Part shown: piece by piece, positions 13,579 to 25,300 of the stretch | Layout of the letters: each line of letters starts with the position of its first letter | Position numbering within the stretch: the stretch's first letter is position 1 | NCBI GenBank assembly: GCA_038503075.1 | Contig: JBCAML010000005.1 | Location: forward strand, 868,001-932,000 | Source: Gyromitra esculenta | Lineage: Eukaryota > Ascomycota > Pezizomycetes > Pezizales > Discinaceae | Reading direction: 5' to 3' | DNA: 64,000 bases | Notes under the pieces: model-generated | Told to the model about the DNA's origin: nothing | The model's database searches: none | The model's input: the letters and a program-made list of their open reading frames with translations, nothing else | Position numbers and translations under genes: made by a program

Positions 13579-15132
13579 ACATTGTCAGGCAACAGAATAA
13601 CAGGATCATGTGTGATAAGGCGTTTTAGTCACAGGGAAGGAAAAGCGACCAGTTGAAGCGGAGGCCACGTTCTAGAGAAATGACTAACGTGGATAAAAAC
13701 TTGGAGTGGTCTGGGTAGCTTTCTGAAGTCGACACAAATAGAGCTTGGACACCCGTTGTCTTCGTTTTTATTTTTTCTCCACCTGTTTTTTCTGGTTTTG
13801 TTTCTCTTTCGTTGTGGTATTTAACTTTATTTCGCTGTTCTTGCTTTTGCGTGTTTTCTTTTATTTTTTTTCTTTTCGATCGGGGCTTTGGTTGACTTTG
13901 TTTTACTCGGGGAACTGGGCCGTAGGAAACTGTAGGTGACTAGGCTTACTAGAGGGCTTTAACTTGCTTTACAAACCACCGAGAAATAATAGCTGTCATT
14001 ATCCACGTTCAAATTTTGAATTTTTTTGTAATGGGTTAATGTTCCTTTTTTTTTTTCACTATTTCTTACCTTTGGGGGGGTTCAAGGAGTGTAGGTATTT
14101 GTCCACTCCTATCCTGAGGTTTTCGAATAAGCATATGTTTCCTGGGTTCTCAGCACAAAGATGGTGAGCGAGTAGCACGGTTACGCGTCATGTGTCGTGC
14201 AGTTAAGATTGTTATCGCCATGACGAAAGGTACCAATTCTTATCGCCACAGAGGCTGCAGGGGACTTTGAGGTACATGAACAATAGTCGCGAACACCTTA
14301 TTACTACACTTCTGGGTGAATCAAGTCACGGAAAGGGAAGCGAGATCAGGTGATGAGACACGAAATAGAAACTCCGTATTTCAGATGGAGGGAACCCGAC
14401 TACGGATTACTCCCATTCCTTTGCTGTCGATTACAAGTGTCCTGCTAGAAAGCTCCAAAAACTCTCCCACGAGGAGAAAGGGGGCAGGGACTCGAGATGT
14501 CCATAGCTGCAGCGACAGCTCATTACCCTTTTTCCCGGAGTCTGTGCAGACTGTGCGAGGAATAATAAGGTGGGCCTAGGCCTGGCATGGAGAGATAGTC
14601 TCTTGAAGCTTGCCTGGATGTTATCATATCCTTTCTGGAGGGACCACTAACCAACAATTTGAGAGAGAAATCGGGTATTCACGGATATCCTACGGATATC
14701 TCCGAAAACCTCAATATAGAGTCGAGTGATTTCATATGGTGGTGAATACCTACATCATCGAAACCATTCGTGTTGCAAACAACCAACTGAATCACGTGAT
14801 CTGATTTTGGTGGTGAATTTGCTATCATACGGTTACGGTCGTTCACGGGGTGACGGAAAATCCTGTCTAATGGCGGATAAGGGGTTTGGACCAGTAGATG
14901 GCTAGGCTGAGATGATAACTCGCAGCTCCGTACTCAAATATACTGTGAAAACGCCTGCTCGCCATCAGACTGTACATGATCCAGTCGGTTGTCGACAAAA
15001 TGAGCAGAGCTATGGACAAAGCAATTGTGTCGTGAGGCTCTGTTTCCCTGATTCCTTGGCATCTCGCTCATACCTGCAAGCTCTTAAAACTTTCGCCCCC
15101 AAGCTCCCCTCTAACCACCACTACCACCACCA
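13579..15132. other. Intergenic region ATG8-cactin
   Basis: Starts with the T-rich 3' flank of ATG8, then about 1 kb without a supported gene. The open frame at 14316-14579 has no family resemblance and no context. The last 100 bp are the cactin leader, pyrimidine-rich with CCACCA repeats just before the ATG at 15133. Confidence 0.55.
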
Positions 15133-16926
15133 ATGTCTTCCCGCCGTGAATTGCCCTACCGAGAACGAGACCATGCTTCAGCTGGCCCCTCAACCTCCAA
15201 GCGATCTCGCTCCCGTTCCGCCTCCCCCCCACCATGGCGAAAAGCTGCGCGCAAACGCTCACCACATAGCTCCCGTCCCTCCAACAACGAACCAGCTGGT
15301 GGTTTAGAGGCGCCTGATCTTACAGACCGCAGGAAGCAGGAGCGCTATGTCCGCGAACAGACTCGACTAAACGCACTCCAGGAGGACGAAACAATGCGCG
15401 AGTGGGTCAATCAAGAAGACACATTCGTCCTCAAGCAAGCTAAAAAGAAGGCCGAAATCCGCGTTAAAGAGGGTCGTGCGAAGCCGATCGATTGGTTAGC
15501 TGTGAACCTGCGTGTCATCGGTAAAGAACGTACCACTGATCCTCTCGATGATGAGATTGCGGATGAAGACCTGGACGTTGTTGATCCCGAGGCTGTCCTT
15601 GATGGATTGAGCGAGAAGGAACTTGAGGAGATGGAGGCGGATATCGATGTTTATGTCTCGTTGGAGACAAATAAGAGTAATCGAGATTACTGGGCAACTA
15701 TGAAGGTTATCTGTCGGGACAGAAGGGAAAAAAGTCAGGCTTCTGCACCGGAGGGGAGGGCAGTTAGCTCTGTGGCTGGGGATGTGGATAAGCTATTTGG
15801 CAGCAAGAAGCTTGAGGAACTGGAGACCCTCGAGAAGCAGATTGTGGCTAAGCTGAATAGTGACGAGATTCTGGATGTGGATTACTGGAGTGAGCTGTTG
15901 AGGAGTGTGCGGGTGTGGAAGGCAAAGGCGAGTTTGAAAAAAGTATATGCGGACGTCATCAGCAATCGCCTGGCTATTCTAGTTAACCAGCAAAAAGAGG
16001 AGGCACGAACGGTTCGAGCCAAGCTGGAGGCGATTCTCGGCGGAACGAAGGAAATACTGGAGGATGGTGTACTACCGAAAGAACACAAACAACCCATATC
16101 CTATCCCGAAGGCAGGGTCATCCCGTACTCCCGAGAGATGGACCCAGAACCAATGTTGCGTCTCCGCCACGACGAAAAAGCTCTCGAGTCCTGCGATGAG
16201 AAGGAGTTCCTCCAACACCTGACCGAGGAGCGCCTGAAAGTCCTGAAAATGGGATACGTCCCTCTCAAAGCACGCCAGCAATATAAAGCTCCCTACAAGA
16301 AACGCTTCTTCTGGCAGAAGCGTGCGCTCCCGAAGCCACCTGCTCCTTCAGCTCCTCCAACCTCCCGCTTCGCAGCTGTCTTCGACAACGACGACTTCTC
16401 ACAGGCCACAAAGGCGCTCTACGAGCGTGAGGTTGCCCGCGGCGTAGGCGATAACGAGGAGATCTTTACCGGTGAGGAAGAAGTGTCCACGTCTGGGCCT
16501 AAGCCCGCCTGGGCTTCGAAGTACCGACCTAGAAAACCCCGCTACTTCAATCGTGTGCAGATGGGCTATGAGTGGAATAAATACAACCAAACGCACTACG
16601 ATCATGATAATCCGCCACCAAGGGTCGTACAAGGATACAAATTTAATATCTTCTATCCAGACCTAATTGATAAGGGTAAAGCACCAACCTACAGGATCGA
16701 AAGAGAGGGTGGGAGGAAGAGAGGGCAGAGCTTTGCCCCTGCTGGAGAAGAAGATACATGTGTGATTCGTTTCATTGCAGGCCCGCCGTATGAGGATCTT
16801 GCGTTTAGGATTGTAGATAAGGAGTGGGATTATTCGGCAAAAAGGGAGAGGGGGTTTAGGAGTAGTTTTGATAAGGGGATTCTGCAACTGCATTTTCAGT
16901 TGAAGAAGATTTATTATAGAAAGTAG
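15133..16926 (+). CDS. CACTIN: Cactin, spliceosome-associated protein
   Basis: A single-exon gene of 597 aa. The N-terminus is rich in Arg/Ser/Pro (SKRSRSRSASPP). It is followed by the conserved mid domain (RKQERYVREQTRLNALQEDE, IDWLAVNLRVI) and by acidic and charged helices to about residue 300. The C-terminal cactin domain spans about 475-597: RKPRYFNRVQMGYEWNKYNQ, HYDHDNPPPRVVQGYKFNIF, and the terminal ILQLHFQLKKIYYRK. Cactin (Cay1 in fission yeast) associates with the activated spliceosome and promotes accurate splicing of a subset of introns. The protein is shorter than animal cactin mainly because the N-terminal RS region is reduced. The gene has no intron, which stands out among its intron-containing neighbours. 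The start is the first ATG of the frame and gives the family-like basic N-terminus. Confidence 0.95.
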   Translation: MSSRRELPYRERDHASAGPSTSKRSRSRSASPPPWRKAARKRSPHSSRPSNNEPAGGLEAPDLTDRRKQERYVREQTRLNALQEDETMREWVNQEDTFVLKQAKKKAEIRVKEGRAKPIDWLAVNLRVIGKERTTDPLDDEIADEDLDVVDPEAVLDGLSEKELEEMEADIDVYVSLETNKSNRDYWATMKVICRDRREKSQASAPEGRAVSSVAGDVDKLFGSKKLEELETLEKQIVAKLNSDEILDVDYWSELLRSVRVWKAKASLKKVYADVISNRLAILVNQQKEEARTVRAKLEAILGGTKEILEDGVLPKEHKQPISYPEGRVIPYSREMDPEPMLRLRHDEKALESCDEKEFLQHLTEERLKVLKMGYVPLKARQQYKAPYKKRFFWQKRALPKPPAPSAPPTSRFAAVFDNDDFSQATKALYEREVARGVGDNEEIFTGEEEVSTSGPKPAWASKYRPRKPRYFNRVQMGYEWNKYNQTHYDHDNPPPRVVQGYKFNIFYPDLIDKGKAPTYRIEREGGRKRGQSFAPAGEEDTCVIRFIAGPPYEDLAFRIVDKEWDYSAKRERGFRSSFDKGILQLHFQLKKIYYRK

Positions 16927-17243
16927 ATTGGACGGTCCCCCTCCTACTTATGGTTTTTTTTAGTAATGACTGCATTTGATATTGGCATGCGTTGGTATGG
17001 GTTTTTTTACTTTTATCCTTGTATGATGTTACGGTAGAGAGGGACGACAAAAAAAAATTGTATGAAATACGTAGCTGTGAGAACTTAAGTTGCTTTGGTT
17101 TTTTTATGGAGAGGACGGACTAAGAGAGTTTAAGAGTGATACTTAGTGATTCAGAGAAATTATTATATTTTTCTCTCTGCTGCCCAAACCATCCATTCAC
17201 CATGCATTTCCTCTAGTAGCGTAGGCAAGACCTAACCCGCCTT
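16927..17243. other. 3' flank between cactin and NCE101 (convergent)
   Basis: T-rich on the plus strand; 3' UTRs of two converging genes. Nothing else seen. Confidence 0.5.
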
Positions 17244-17496
17244 TTAGCCAGTCAGTAAAAACGCCAGTCTACCTACAATGTGTAACAAGAAGGTATACCT
17301 CGCGAAAGTACCCCACGCCTCTGCCGGTCCACGCCCCGCTTCTTGTTCCTCGCGATGAATACGTGTGATGGCAGCTCCAGTGCCGATGAAGACTGCAAAT
17401 AATGGGTCGCTGACACTATAAGCAGAGCTATTAGCAAAAGATCTTGAAGGAGTTTAATGAGTTTAATTACCGAGAAATCAGGTATGCGGAAGACAT
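17244..17496 (-). CDS. NCE101: NCE101 small membrane protein (non-classical export)
   Basis: Two exons, 17496-17471 and 17415-17244, close a 65-aa frame. The protein starts MSSAYLISR, and after the join continues VSDPLFAVFIGTGAAITRI followed by HREEQEAGRG. The D-P-L-F-A-x-x-I-G segment with following R-I-x-R-E-E is the NCE101 signature. It has one N-terminal transmembrane segment. The yeast protein was identified through export of leaderless proteins; its biochemical role is not settled. The C-terminal ~20 residues (ARYTFLLHIVGR...) are not typical and may come from reading into a region other homologues splice differently. The gene is too small and too fragmented by its intron to appear as a single open frame. 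Confidence 0.85.
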
Positions 17497-17840
17497 TTTT
17501 GTTACTGGTGGGAACTGTTTTTGAGAATTTGGGGGTGGGACCTGAGGTCAGAAAGCAGGGGATACAAGCTAGGATGGTGCGGGATGCTCCGTGGTTACGG
17601 GGCTGGTTCAATAAGCCCCGAACTGCTTCTTTTCTGCACCCTTAAGGAGGTTCTGGATACATCCCTTCTTTCTTTACAAATTGCCGTTTTCTGTGGAAGA
17701 CTCTTGGATTTCACCTTCATTCATTGAGAACCTAAGTTATCTACAATTGCGATTACACAAACTTGGACCTCATTTCTTCGCCATAAAATCCAGTCTTGAT
17801 TTCAAGAGCACTTGCCAAATTCTCACCCATACCTACAAAG
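17497..17840. promoter_or_regulatory. Divergent promoter region NCE101 / ERG27
   Basis: 344 bp between the two divergent starts. No specific factor site could be assigned. Confidence 0.45.
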
Positions 17841-19031
17841 ATGGCTGACGCAAACCACTTCTTTGCCCTGCTTACTGGGTCAAATAGGTAAGCCGTGTTT
17901 TTACCATGTTTGCAGTTTCGGTACTAATCAGATTCCATTCCTAGCGGCCTTGGCCTCTCCCTTGCCCACCGTCTCCTCGACGAGTTCATGATCGTCTATC
18001 CTTCAACCCACCGCCTCACGCTCATAATCACCACCCGTTCCGCAGTCAAAGGCGCGCAAACCCTCTCCGCACTCACTAAACACCTCGTCAACGTTCTCCC
18101 TCCCGACGCTACAAAGCGCATCCAGCTTGCACATTACCAAGTCGACCTTACGAACCTCCTCTCTGTCGAAGCGCTCGCACAGGCCTTGATTAGGAACTAC
18201 TCACGCCTCGACTATGTATTCCTCAACGCGGGCATGGGTGCATTCGAAGGGATTGACTGGGTGAACTGCTTCGTAACCCTTTTTACGAACTGGGTCAACG
18301 CAGTGACATTTCCGACATTTAAGCAGCAAGCCATAGGGTGGAAGACAACGCAACCAGCTCCCGTAGGCGGTGAGATTGGAAGCGTATTTTGCGCGAATGT
18401 TTTTGGGCACTACTACCTTGTGCATGAACTTATGGGACTTCTTTCCGCAGGACAAGGGAGGATCATCTGGACTTCCTCGTTAGAAGCGTATCCCTGGACG
18501 TTCCAATTAGACGATATCCAGGGCATTAAGGCTAGCCATTCGTACGAGAGTACTAGGAGATTGACAGATGTCATCTCGTTGACTTCCGAAATGCCTGCTA
18601 CGGCACCATACGCTGCTACCTTTTTCAAGACTCCTGGAGGAACCGAGAAGTCGAGAAGACCTAAGTCGTATCTCACACACCCTGGTATATGCGCGACTAC
18701 TATCGTCCCGCTGCATATTATCCTTTTCTACTGTATGGTGTCAGCATTCTATATTGCCCGATGGCTTGGGAGCCCCTGGCATACGATTAGTTCTTACTCT
18801 GGTGCCAAAGCCGCTGTATGGATAGCACTTGCAACGGATGAGGAACTAGAGGATAAGAAAGCGGATCGCATCAAGTGGGGGAGTGCTACAGATAGGAGTG
18901 GGAACGAGCAGGTCAAACCGACTGCTGTGGAGGGCGAGGGAGGTCAAGAGTGGGAAATATTGAGCAGAGATTGTTGGCGGCAGATGGAAGAGCTGAGGAT
19001 GGACTGGAAGAAAAAGCTGAGCAAACGCTAA
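17841..19031 (+). CDS. ERG27: 3-keto-steroid reductase
   Basis: Two exons, 17841-17887 and 17945-19031, close a 377-aa frame; the intron splits the cofactor loop. It is a short-chain dehydrogenase: the NADP-binding glycine motif reads TGSNSGLGLSLA across the splice, the NAG motif is LNAGMG, and the catalytic serines are in IIWTSSLEAYPWTF. The LEAYPWTFQLDDIQGIK context is specific to fungal Erg27, which reduces the 3-keto group after each C4 demethylation in ergosterol synthesis as part of the Erg25-26-27-28 complex at the ER and lipid droplets. The hydrophobic stretch LHIILFYCMVSAFYIARWL is a likely membrane anchor. Oddity: the catalytic YxxxK motif reads YESTR, with Arg where the family has Lys. 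The C-terminal ~60 residues are charged. Confidence 0.92.
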
Positions 19032-19545
19032 AGGTTTAAGATACATATGGGTTATTTCACTTATGTACTAGACATTACTTTTGTTCGCAACTCATCTTTT
19101 CGGGGCATAATTTTTACAGTAACGGTAATGGCGTGGAAGCATAATCTAATAACTAAAACCAATGGTATTCCGAAATATTACGATAATCTTTTTACCAATA
19201 AGCTCGCGCCTTCGAACCACCAATTTCATAGTCACAGAAAGTACTACATGGTGGCTAAATCCCTTAACTTGATGGGCATCCGAGACGACGCGGGGGAGCG
19301 AAATCAGGGGTGTGTGTAGTCACCATTTCTCTGAACCCTGAAGCGACAGGATGCGCTCAGGCCGGAAACAGCTGTGAAACACCGCAGAGAGGTAGTTAGT
19401 ATCGTATAACAAGAATGAGAAAACTCTACTAGTTTTACAATAGCCGTGAGATATCAAATTCTCATCAAGCCATTTTATAGAAGGAAAGAAAAGAATATAT
19501 ATACTAAGAGCTCTATGCACACCCGTAAATAAGCATCCAATCCTT
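19032..19545. other. Intergenic region ERG27-mS33 (convergent)
   Basis: AT-rich spacer carrying the 3' flanks of ERG27 (+) and mS33 (-). No gene supported. Confidence 0.5.
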
Positions 19546-20047
19546 TCACCTCTTCTTTCCTTTCTTTGCACCAGCCTCTTCTTTGGTCCGGATTTTCTTC
19601 GGTGCTCCCTTTCCTCGGAGTTTCTTCCTATATTTCCATAACGAGACCAAGTCAATTCAATTCTTACACGTTGTCGTGGAGGCGTGATATTTCTTCTATA
19701 AGAGAAAAGTACGATAGTTGGGAGATAGGGTTCCATACGCCGCGACATCCCGCACCCTTTGTTCCTCTTTCGGGTCATGAAACTGCATCATAGGAAAATT
19801 CTTCTTCAGATCCTTAAAAGTTGCTACCCTACGCGGGTAGTAGTCTAAAAATGTCGGCCCCTTCAGTCGTTGTCGGAGGATCTTGTTTCCCATGCGGATA
19901 TTGGTCGGGTTGAACGTCGTGGAGAAGATACGGCAGGAGACCTAACCGTGCAATTCGTGTAAGCAAATGCTAAACAATAATAGTGGGCAATGAACGAGAT
20001 ACTACCCTTGCTAGATCAAGAAGACGTTCTCGTGTTGGAGCTGCCAT
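19546..20047 (-). CDS. RSM27: Mitochondrial small-subunit ribosomal protein mS33
   Basis: Three exons, 20047-20006, 19941-19739 and 19627-19546, close a 108-aa frame. It starts MAAPTRERLLDLARV. The centre has RIFSTTFNPTNIRMGNKILR, the most conserved block of mS33/Rsm27, followed by QRLKGPTFLDYYPRR. It ends with the basic RGKGAPKKIRTK tail. The protein is an accessory subunit of the mitoribosome head. No separate cleavable presequence is obvious, as is usual in this family. The yeast homologue is 110 aa, so the length matches. A larger open frame on the same strand (19320-19778) is an out-of-frame shadow that reads across intron 2. Confidence 0.92.
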
Positions 20048-20477
20048 TTTTTTGTCCTCGATTTTGTTTGGTGGGGTAGATACAGTTCCGATGATGAACA
20101 CTGAATCTACAAACGCCAAGGAAAATTTATAGTGGTCCGTGCATTACCGTTTTCCATGACAGCAGTCTAAAGTTACATTTTCGAGATATGGAACAACTTT
20201 ACGAACCCGAATAACCAAAGGAGATCTGAATATTTATAATTGAGAAGAGATATTATTTTCATAAAAAAAAAGCATTGAATCATTTCCTCTGCTTTTCCCT
20301 TCCGAACAACCCTGATTCTATTTTCCAAAAAGTACGCAAGGCACCCGCGATAACGAGAAAATTTTATACCCTAGGGATACAGAACTATACACTAACCTTT
20401 TGAACGAGCTGGAAGACTGCTTCTTGTATGCTATAGCCTTTGCTCACCATTTCTAAACTCTCTCTACAACAAAACGA
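20048..20477. other. mS33 promoter / citrate synthase 3' flank
   Basis: 430 bp between two minus-strand genes, AT-rich. No other gene seen. Confidence 0.5.
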
Positions 20478-22318
20478 TTACAACTTAGCGCTAACTAACT
20501 CAGCGTACTTTTCAGTGCTGAATGACTTAGGCCTCTCGATAGGGGAACCGACAGCACGGTCGATGATGAGTTGAGGAAGGACACCCAAAGCACGAGAGAC
20601 ACCGAAGAGGACAGTGTAGTAGTTGGCTTCAGTAAGACCATAGTACTGGAGGAGGACACCAGAGTGCTGTGAAAAAAAAATACTGTTAGTAGCGTTCCAG
20701 TGTAGGGGGGTCGGAGTGACCTACAGCATCAACGTTGGGATATGGGTTCTTGGTCTTTCCGTGCTCAGTTAAAACACCAGGGGCAATGTTGTAGACCTGG
20801 CTGACGAGCTTGAACATAGGGTCATCGGGAAGCTTCTTGAGTGCAAATTCACGCTGAGACATGTAGCGGGGATCAGTCTTCCTCAAGACGGCGTGACCGT
20901 AGCCAGGAACAACACGGCCGGCGTTCAATGTAGACCAGAGGTAATCCTTGATGGACTTATCACTGAGGTCGTTACCAACAGCCTTCTTCATCTCGGAGAG
21001 CCAATTCAAAACTTCCTGGTTAGCCAATCCGTGGAGGGGACCAGCAAGACCGTTCAGGCCAGCGGCAAGCGAGAGCATAGGGGAGCTGAGAGCAGATCCA
21101 ACCAAGTGGGTGGTGTGAGCAGAAACGTTACCACCCTCCTAAATGGCGTTATTGGTACGAGTTTACTGGACAGTTTGTGAATTAAAACTACATACGTGAT
21201 CGGAGTGGATAACGAGGTACAACCTCATCAAATCGACGAAATCCTTGTTTCCACCGAAACCGAGCTGGTTTGCCAAGTTGAAACCGTAATCTTTGTCCTG
21301 CTGGACAGGAGCAACCTTTCCATCTTTGAAGACGTTACGATAGATCTTGGCGGCAATGGTAGGGAGCTTAGCAATAAGGTTCATGGAGTCCTCGAAAGTA
21401 TAGCTCCAGTATTCCTTCTTGTTAATACCCTTGGCATATGCCTTAGCGAACTCGGACTCGTGCTCAAGAGCAGTGACGGCGATCGAGAATTGAGCCATGG
21501 GGTGAAGAGTGTTGGGGCAACGGTCAATGAGCTCATCAACGAACTTCGGGATGGTGGAACGGGCTGCCCATTCTGCGGAGAGTTCGCGAACTTGCTGTTC
21601 AGTAGGAACCTCACCGGTCAGAAGAAGCCAGAAGAGACCTAGAGACGCTGTTAGTGATATATTTTATTGATTTATCGCGGATTGGTGAGAACTAACCTTC
21701 AGGAAGAGGCTCTTCTCCGCCCTCAGCCCTCGGAAGAATTTCCTGGCATTCGGGAATCTGCGATGCGGGGGATTAGATTAAGCTGCTGTAAGTGTGTGTA
21801 CAGATGTACCTACGGTCTTTCCTCTAAACCTAATGCCCTCCTCGGAGTCGAGAACAGATCCCTGTAACATATGTCAGAGCCACGCATGAGAAAATTTCAG
21901 TTTTTTGAGAAAATCAGCAGTAGGAACTACAAACCTCCCACACAAGGGACTTAATACCACGGGCACCACCGTAGACTTGATCAAGAGTAACCTCTCCAAC
22001 GACCTTGGATCCATGCTCCCTATGGTAAATCGTCAATCTAACGAATTGGGTAAAAAAATACATCGGGAAATCCCTACTTTTTGAGCTTCTTGATCTTCTC
22101 AATTTCTCCAGGGATCTTTGCAGCGAAGGTCTCCTTAAGGGTCTTATTGGAAAAAGCACAATTAGTATAATATTTTCCGAAATCCTGATGATGATGTTTA
22201 CCTTAGGCTTGACAGTAGAGTAGTAACGGTAACCAGCCCTCTTGACGGCGAATTGGGACGATGAAGCAAGCGAAGATTTGAGGGCAGCGGAACCCAACCT
22301 CAAAGGAGAGGCCATCAT
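20478..22318 (-). CDS. CIT1: Citrate synthase (mitochondrial type) ending in AKL
   Basis: Eight exons close a 473-aa frame: 22318-22202, 22142-22078, 22019-21935, 21861-21814, 21757-21697, 21638-21196, 21138-20725 and 20666-20478. The enzyme condenses acetyl-CoA and oxaloacetate to citrate, the entry step of the TCA cycle. The N-terminus ([16 protein letters not shown]... RAGYRYYST) is a typical mitochondrial presequence. Signatures include the [12 protein letters not shown] block, the histidine loop [18 protein letters not shown] and [12 protein letters not shown] with the active-site His, then [13 protein letters not shown]. The last residues are ELVSAKL. The final tripeptide AKL matches the peroxisomal PTS1 consensus, so dual targeting is possible. 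Introns are dense in the 5' half, and every splice junction keeps the frame. Confidence 0.97.
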
Positions 22319-25300
22319 GATGTATATCTGGGGTGAAGTATGGGGTCAAATAAGTGGAGGATGTTCTGAAGCGTGGAAAGAGAAATAAAGGGAAGAGAGG
22401 GAGATCAGGAAAAATGTGAGGGTTTTTCTCGCAGTTCCGAAACTCCTTCACCGAGTGCGAACTAAAGACGTCACCCGTGCCGTTGGGACTAGCTATTCAA
22501 CAAAATGGGGATGATACGGAATTTAGTGAAGGAGAGTTTGTTCGTACTAAGAATTACATTCGGAGCCTTGGAAATGCCCTCTGATTTTATCAGATTTCTT
22601 TACTCTGGTTCTGGATTTTTGTTGTAACCCCAGTTGATGTCGCGAATTCTTGGTCTTAGGGTCTAGGGTGGGGGACATGCTTGGACTTCCCAATATCTTC
22701 TCTTGGCACCTCTACTTATCGGATCAAGCGTAGCATGAGACCTTTCTTTGATCATCTTGACGAATGCTAGATTTCTAGCAAGCGAAATACAAAGTCATCA
22801 GCCTCGGAAAGGAAACGCGACTACCCGATTCATGAGGCTGAAACAACGAGCATGGGGGAAGGAAAGTCCAGGAGGAGTTACACGGTCAGGCAACGACGAC
22901 CTGGGTCCATCTCTATTCACAAGAGGCCTAAAGTATACTTACTGTTCTCCGAGTAAGATTAGCAAAGCTCTCACAGACGTGTAGCTGAAAGTAAGTGAGT
23001 GGCCAGACGTGAATACATATATGCTTTCCTAACTACTTGTATAAGCCAACGGTACCAGCGACTGCATATATTTATTTGCTCTTCTCTAGGAACATGCGAT
23101 ACATGTATCGAGTACATACATAATGTACTGCGAGAACAGGTTCGTGCAGCCACGCTATATATGCGATTGTAACTTTGTCTCCTTCGACATTTATTCTCGA
23201 AACAACTATGAAATAATCCGTGCAAAATTCCTTCTGATATATTTATAGGCCTGCAGAGTGGGAAGTTGCATGAGGGCTCTGTATTTTCCAAGTACACTGG
23301 TTTCTGATAACGGACCTAGAGAAAAACTCTAGCTATATGTTTGTAAGTGTATTTTTTGGGTAGGAAGCTACATGTGTGAAATTATACAGTCACGATTATC
23401 AGGCTATATCTAACTAACATCGTCGGTAAGCTGTAAAAATTACGAATGCGGTTACATTTACGGGACATGTGGGAGGGTATTAGCGTTCTGGCGATATCTT
23501 CTGCACTGATATCTGTTTTGCTCCTTTCCCGCTTTACGGGTACTAAGGTACATGTAGCTTCTCATTTATCACCTATAGTCATATATATGGTCACTCGCTA
23601 CCTAGCGTTTTTGTGCTGGTATTATTAAGATGCTATTTGGGTTAGGCATTATGCGATCGAAGGATATTTTTAATTACTTAATATTTCTAGTCTGTTACCC
23701 ATTTGGAGGGCGTATCAAAGCAGCTAGCCTACGGTGAATGACTCGCATGTTTGAATTTTCTTTTTGGGAAAAACGGGATTGTGACTTTTATATAAATGTG
23801 TGCGCACATGATGTGAATGAGCATTGGTAATCTACCTAATCTGCATCTAGTAGAGTCTATTACGGCACCACGCGGTTTGGCATATTTGCAACTACTTGTG
23901 CCCCAGCATAAGTAACTGAAAACAAGGACAAGATTTTGGCCAACCAAATTTCGAAGTGCTGCTGCGGGACGAATTAGAAAACGTTGCCACCAAAAGGCAT
24001 TTTCAGGTACTTATTCTGCAGCACGAGTACATACAGCACTGCATTTTCCTGGGTTTATCCGAATCTCTGAAGCAAATGTACAGTTTCGTTCGAAAAGTCT
24101 TGGCACGCCTCGTCTTTATTAAGCACAACTGCCGATGGGTCGAGGCTATAATTTTTGTAGAAGATAGTTATGTGAAGTACATGTAGTTAGATGTTATTCA
24201 GCATCTGAGGATCTCCATAGTTTTCTACCCTTTTGAATTACTGTTTTCCAGTTCGATCCGTAGCTATTTACATGTAGTTTATTATCAGCGATTAGTAGGG
24301 TGCCAGGATTTTGCGAACGTGACTGTACATGTATGTTGGCAGGCTTCAGTAGCAGCTAACCCTGTCTGTCATGCATACAGTTGCGAGTAGTAGCTGTACT
24401 TAAATTCCTCAAAGGTACACGTACATGTATTTTAGGTGTGCGAGATTGATATATATATGTATAACCGTGTATATGTAAGAAAACCTTTGACACTTTACTT
24501 CACCAGCAAGACAGTCACTGGGATGTCAGGTCCCCCCTTACACGGCTGTACAGGTGGATAGTGTGTGTGTTACTAAATCCCTGCGTCGAAAGTCTTATGT
24601 CGATATTGTGTGCACCTAACTCAAACGCTTGTGGATTTAACTAACAGTTGTTGGTTCTCCATACGCGTCCTTAAGCACCGTGAATTCTAGTATATTTTTA
24701 CGATCACATCTCTATCTAAATTTAGCACATTTGAATTCTTGAGCTATGGTACGTGCACTCTTGGATGTCGACCTCGATTTTAGGTCGAAATTCCAGCCTC
24801 TACAGAAAGTTAGGCAGTCCAAGAAAACTTGCAAAGTCTATCTATATAGTAATGAAGCTTTGCAAGTTTTTATAATAGTGGTTGTGGCGGAATAAAACCT
24901 CTCTTTTGGCTGTAAAAAAGGGAAAGTGGAACCGTTCTTATAAATACCATGATCGTGATCAAATATACGTAGAGAACAATGTTATTAAATCATACATTTA
25001 GAGGTTAAACTAGATACCCATAGTTATTAGGGGCTCAGGGGCTTAGAAAATATCTCTTGAAAAGCGCTGATGACAGATACACCCAAGTTGTATTTTTTTC
25101 TTGAAAAACAGTCTGGTGTTTGGCACATTTGGCACACTTGGTAAGACATAGGCGTTCCACATGCCAATTTCATTGGCCTACATTTACCGATGCCTGCGCC
25201 ATACCAGTGAATATTTTTCCATTGACAGCCTAGAGGCATAGGGGGTATAACAGAGCTGTTGGCTTTGGCGCTATACTGACAAGAAATTCGCACCACTGGC

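Noticed and set aside
14316..14579. 87-codon plus-strand frame between ATG8 and cactin
   Set aside because: No similarity recognised, no promoter or leader features, ordinary length for chance.
19320..19778. 152-codon minus-strand frame overlapping mS33
   Set aside because: It reads across mS33 exon 3 and an intron in the wrong frame. The spliced mS33 model explains the conserved residues.
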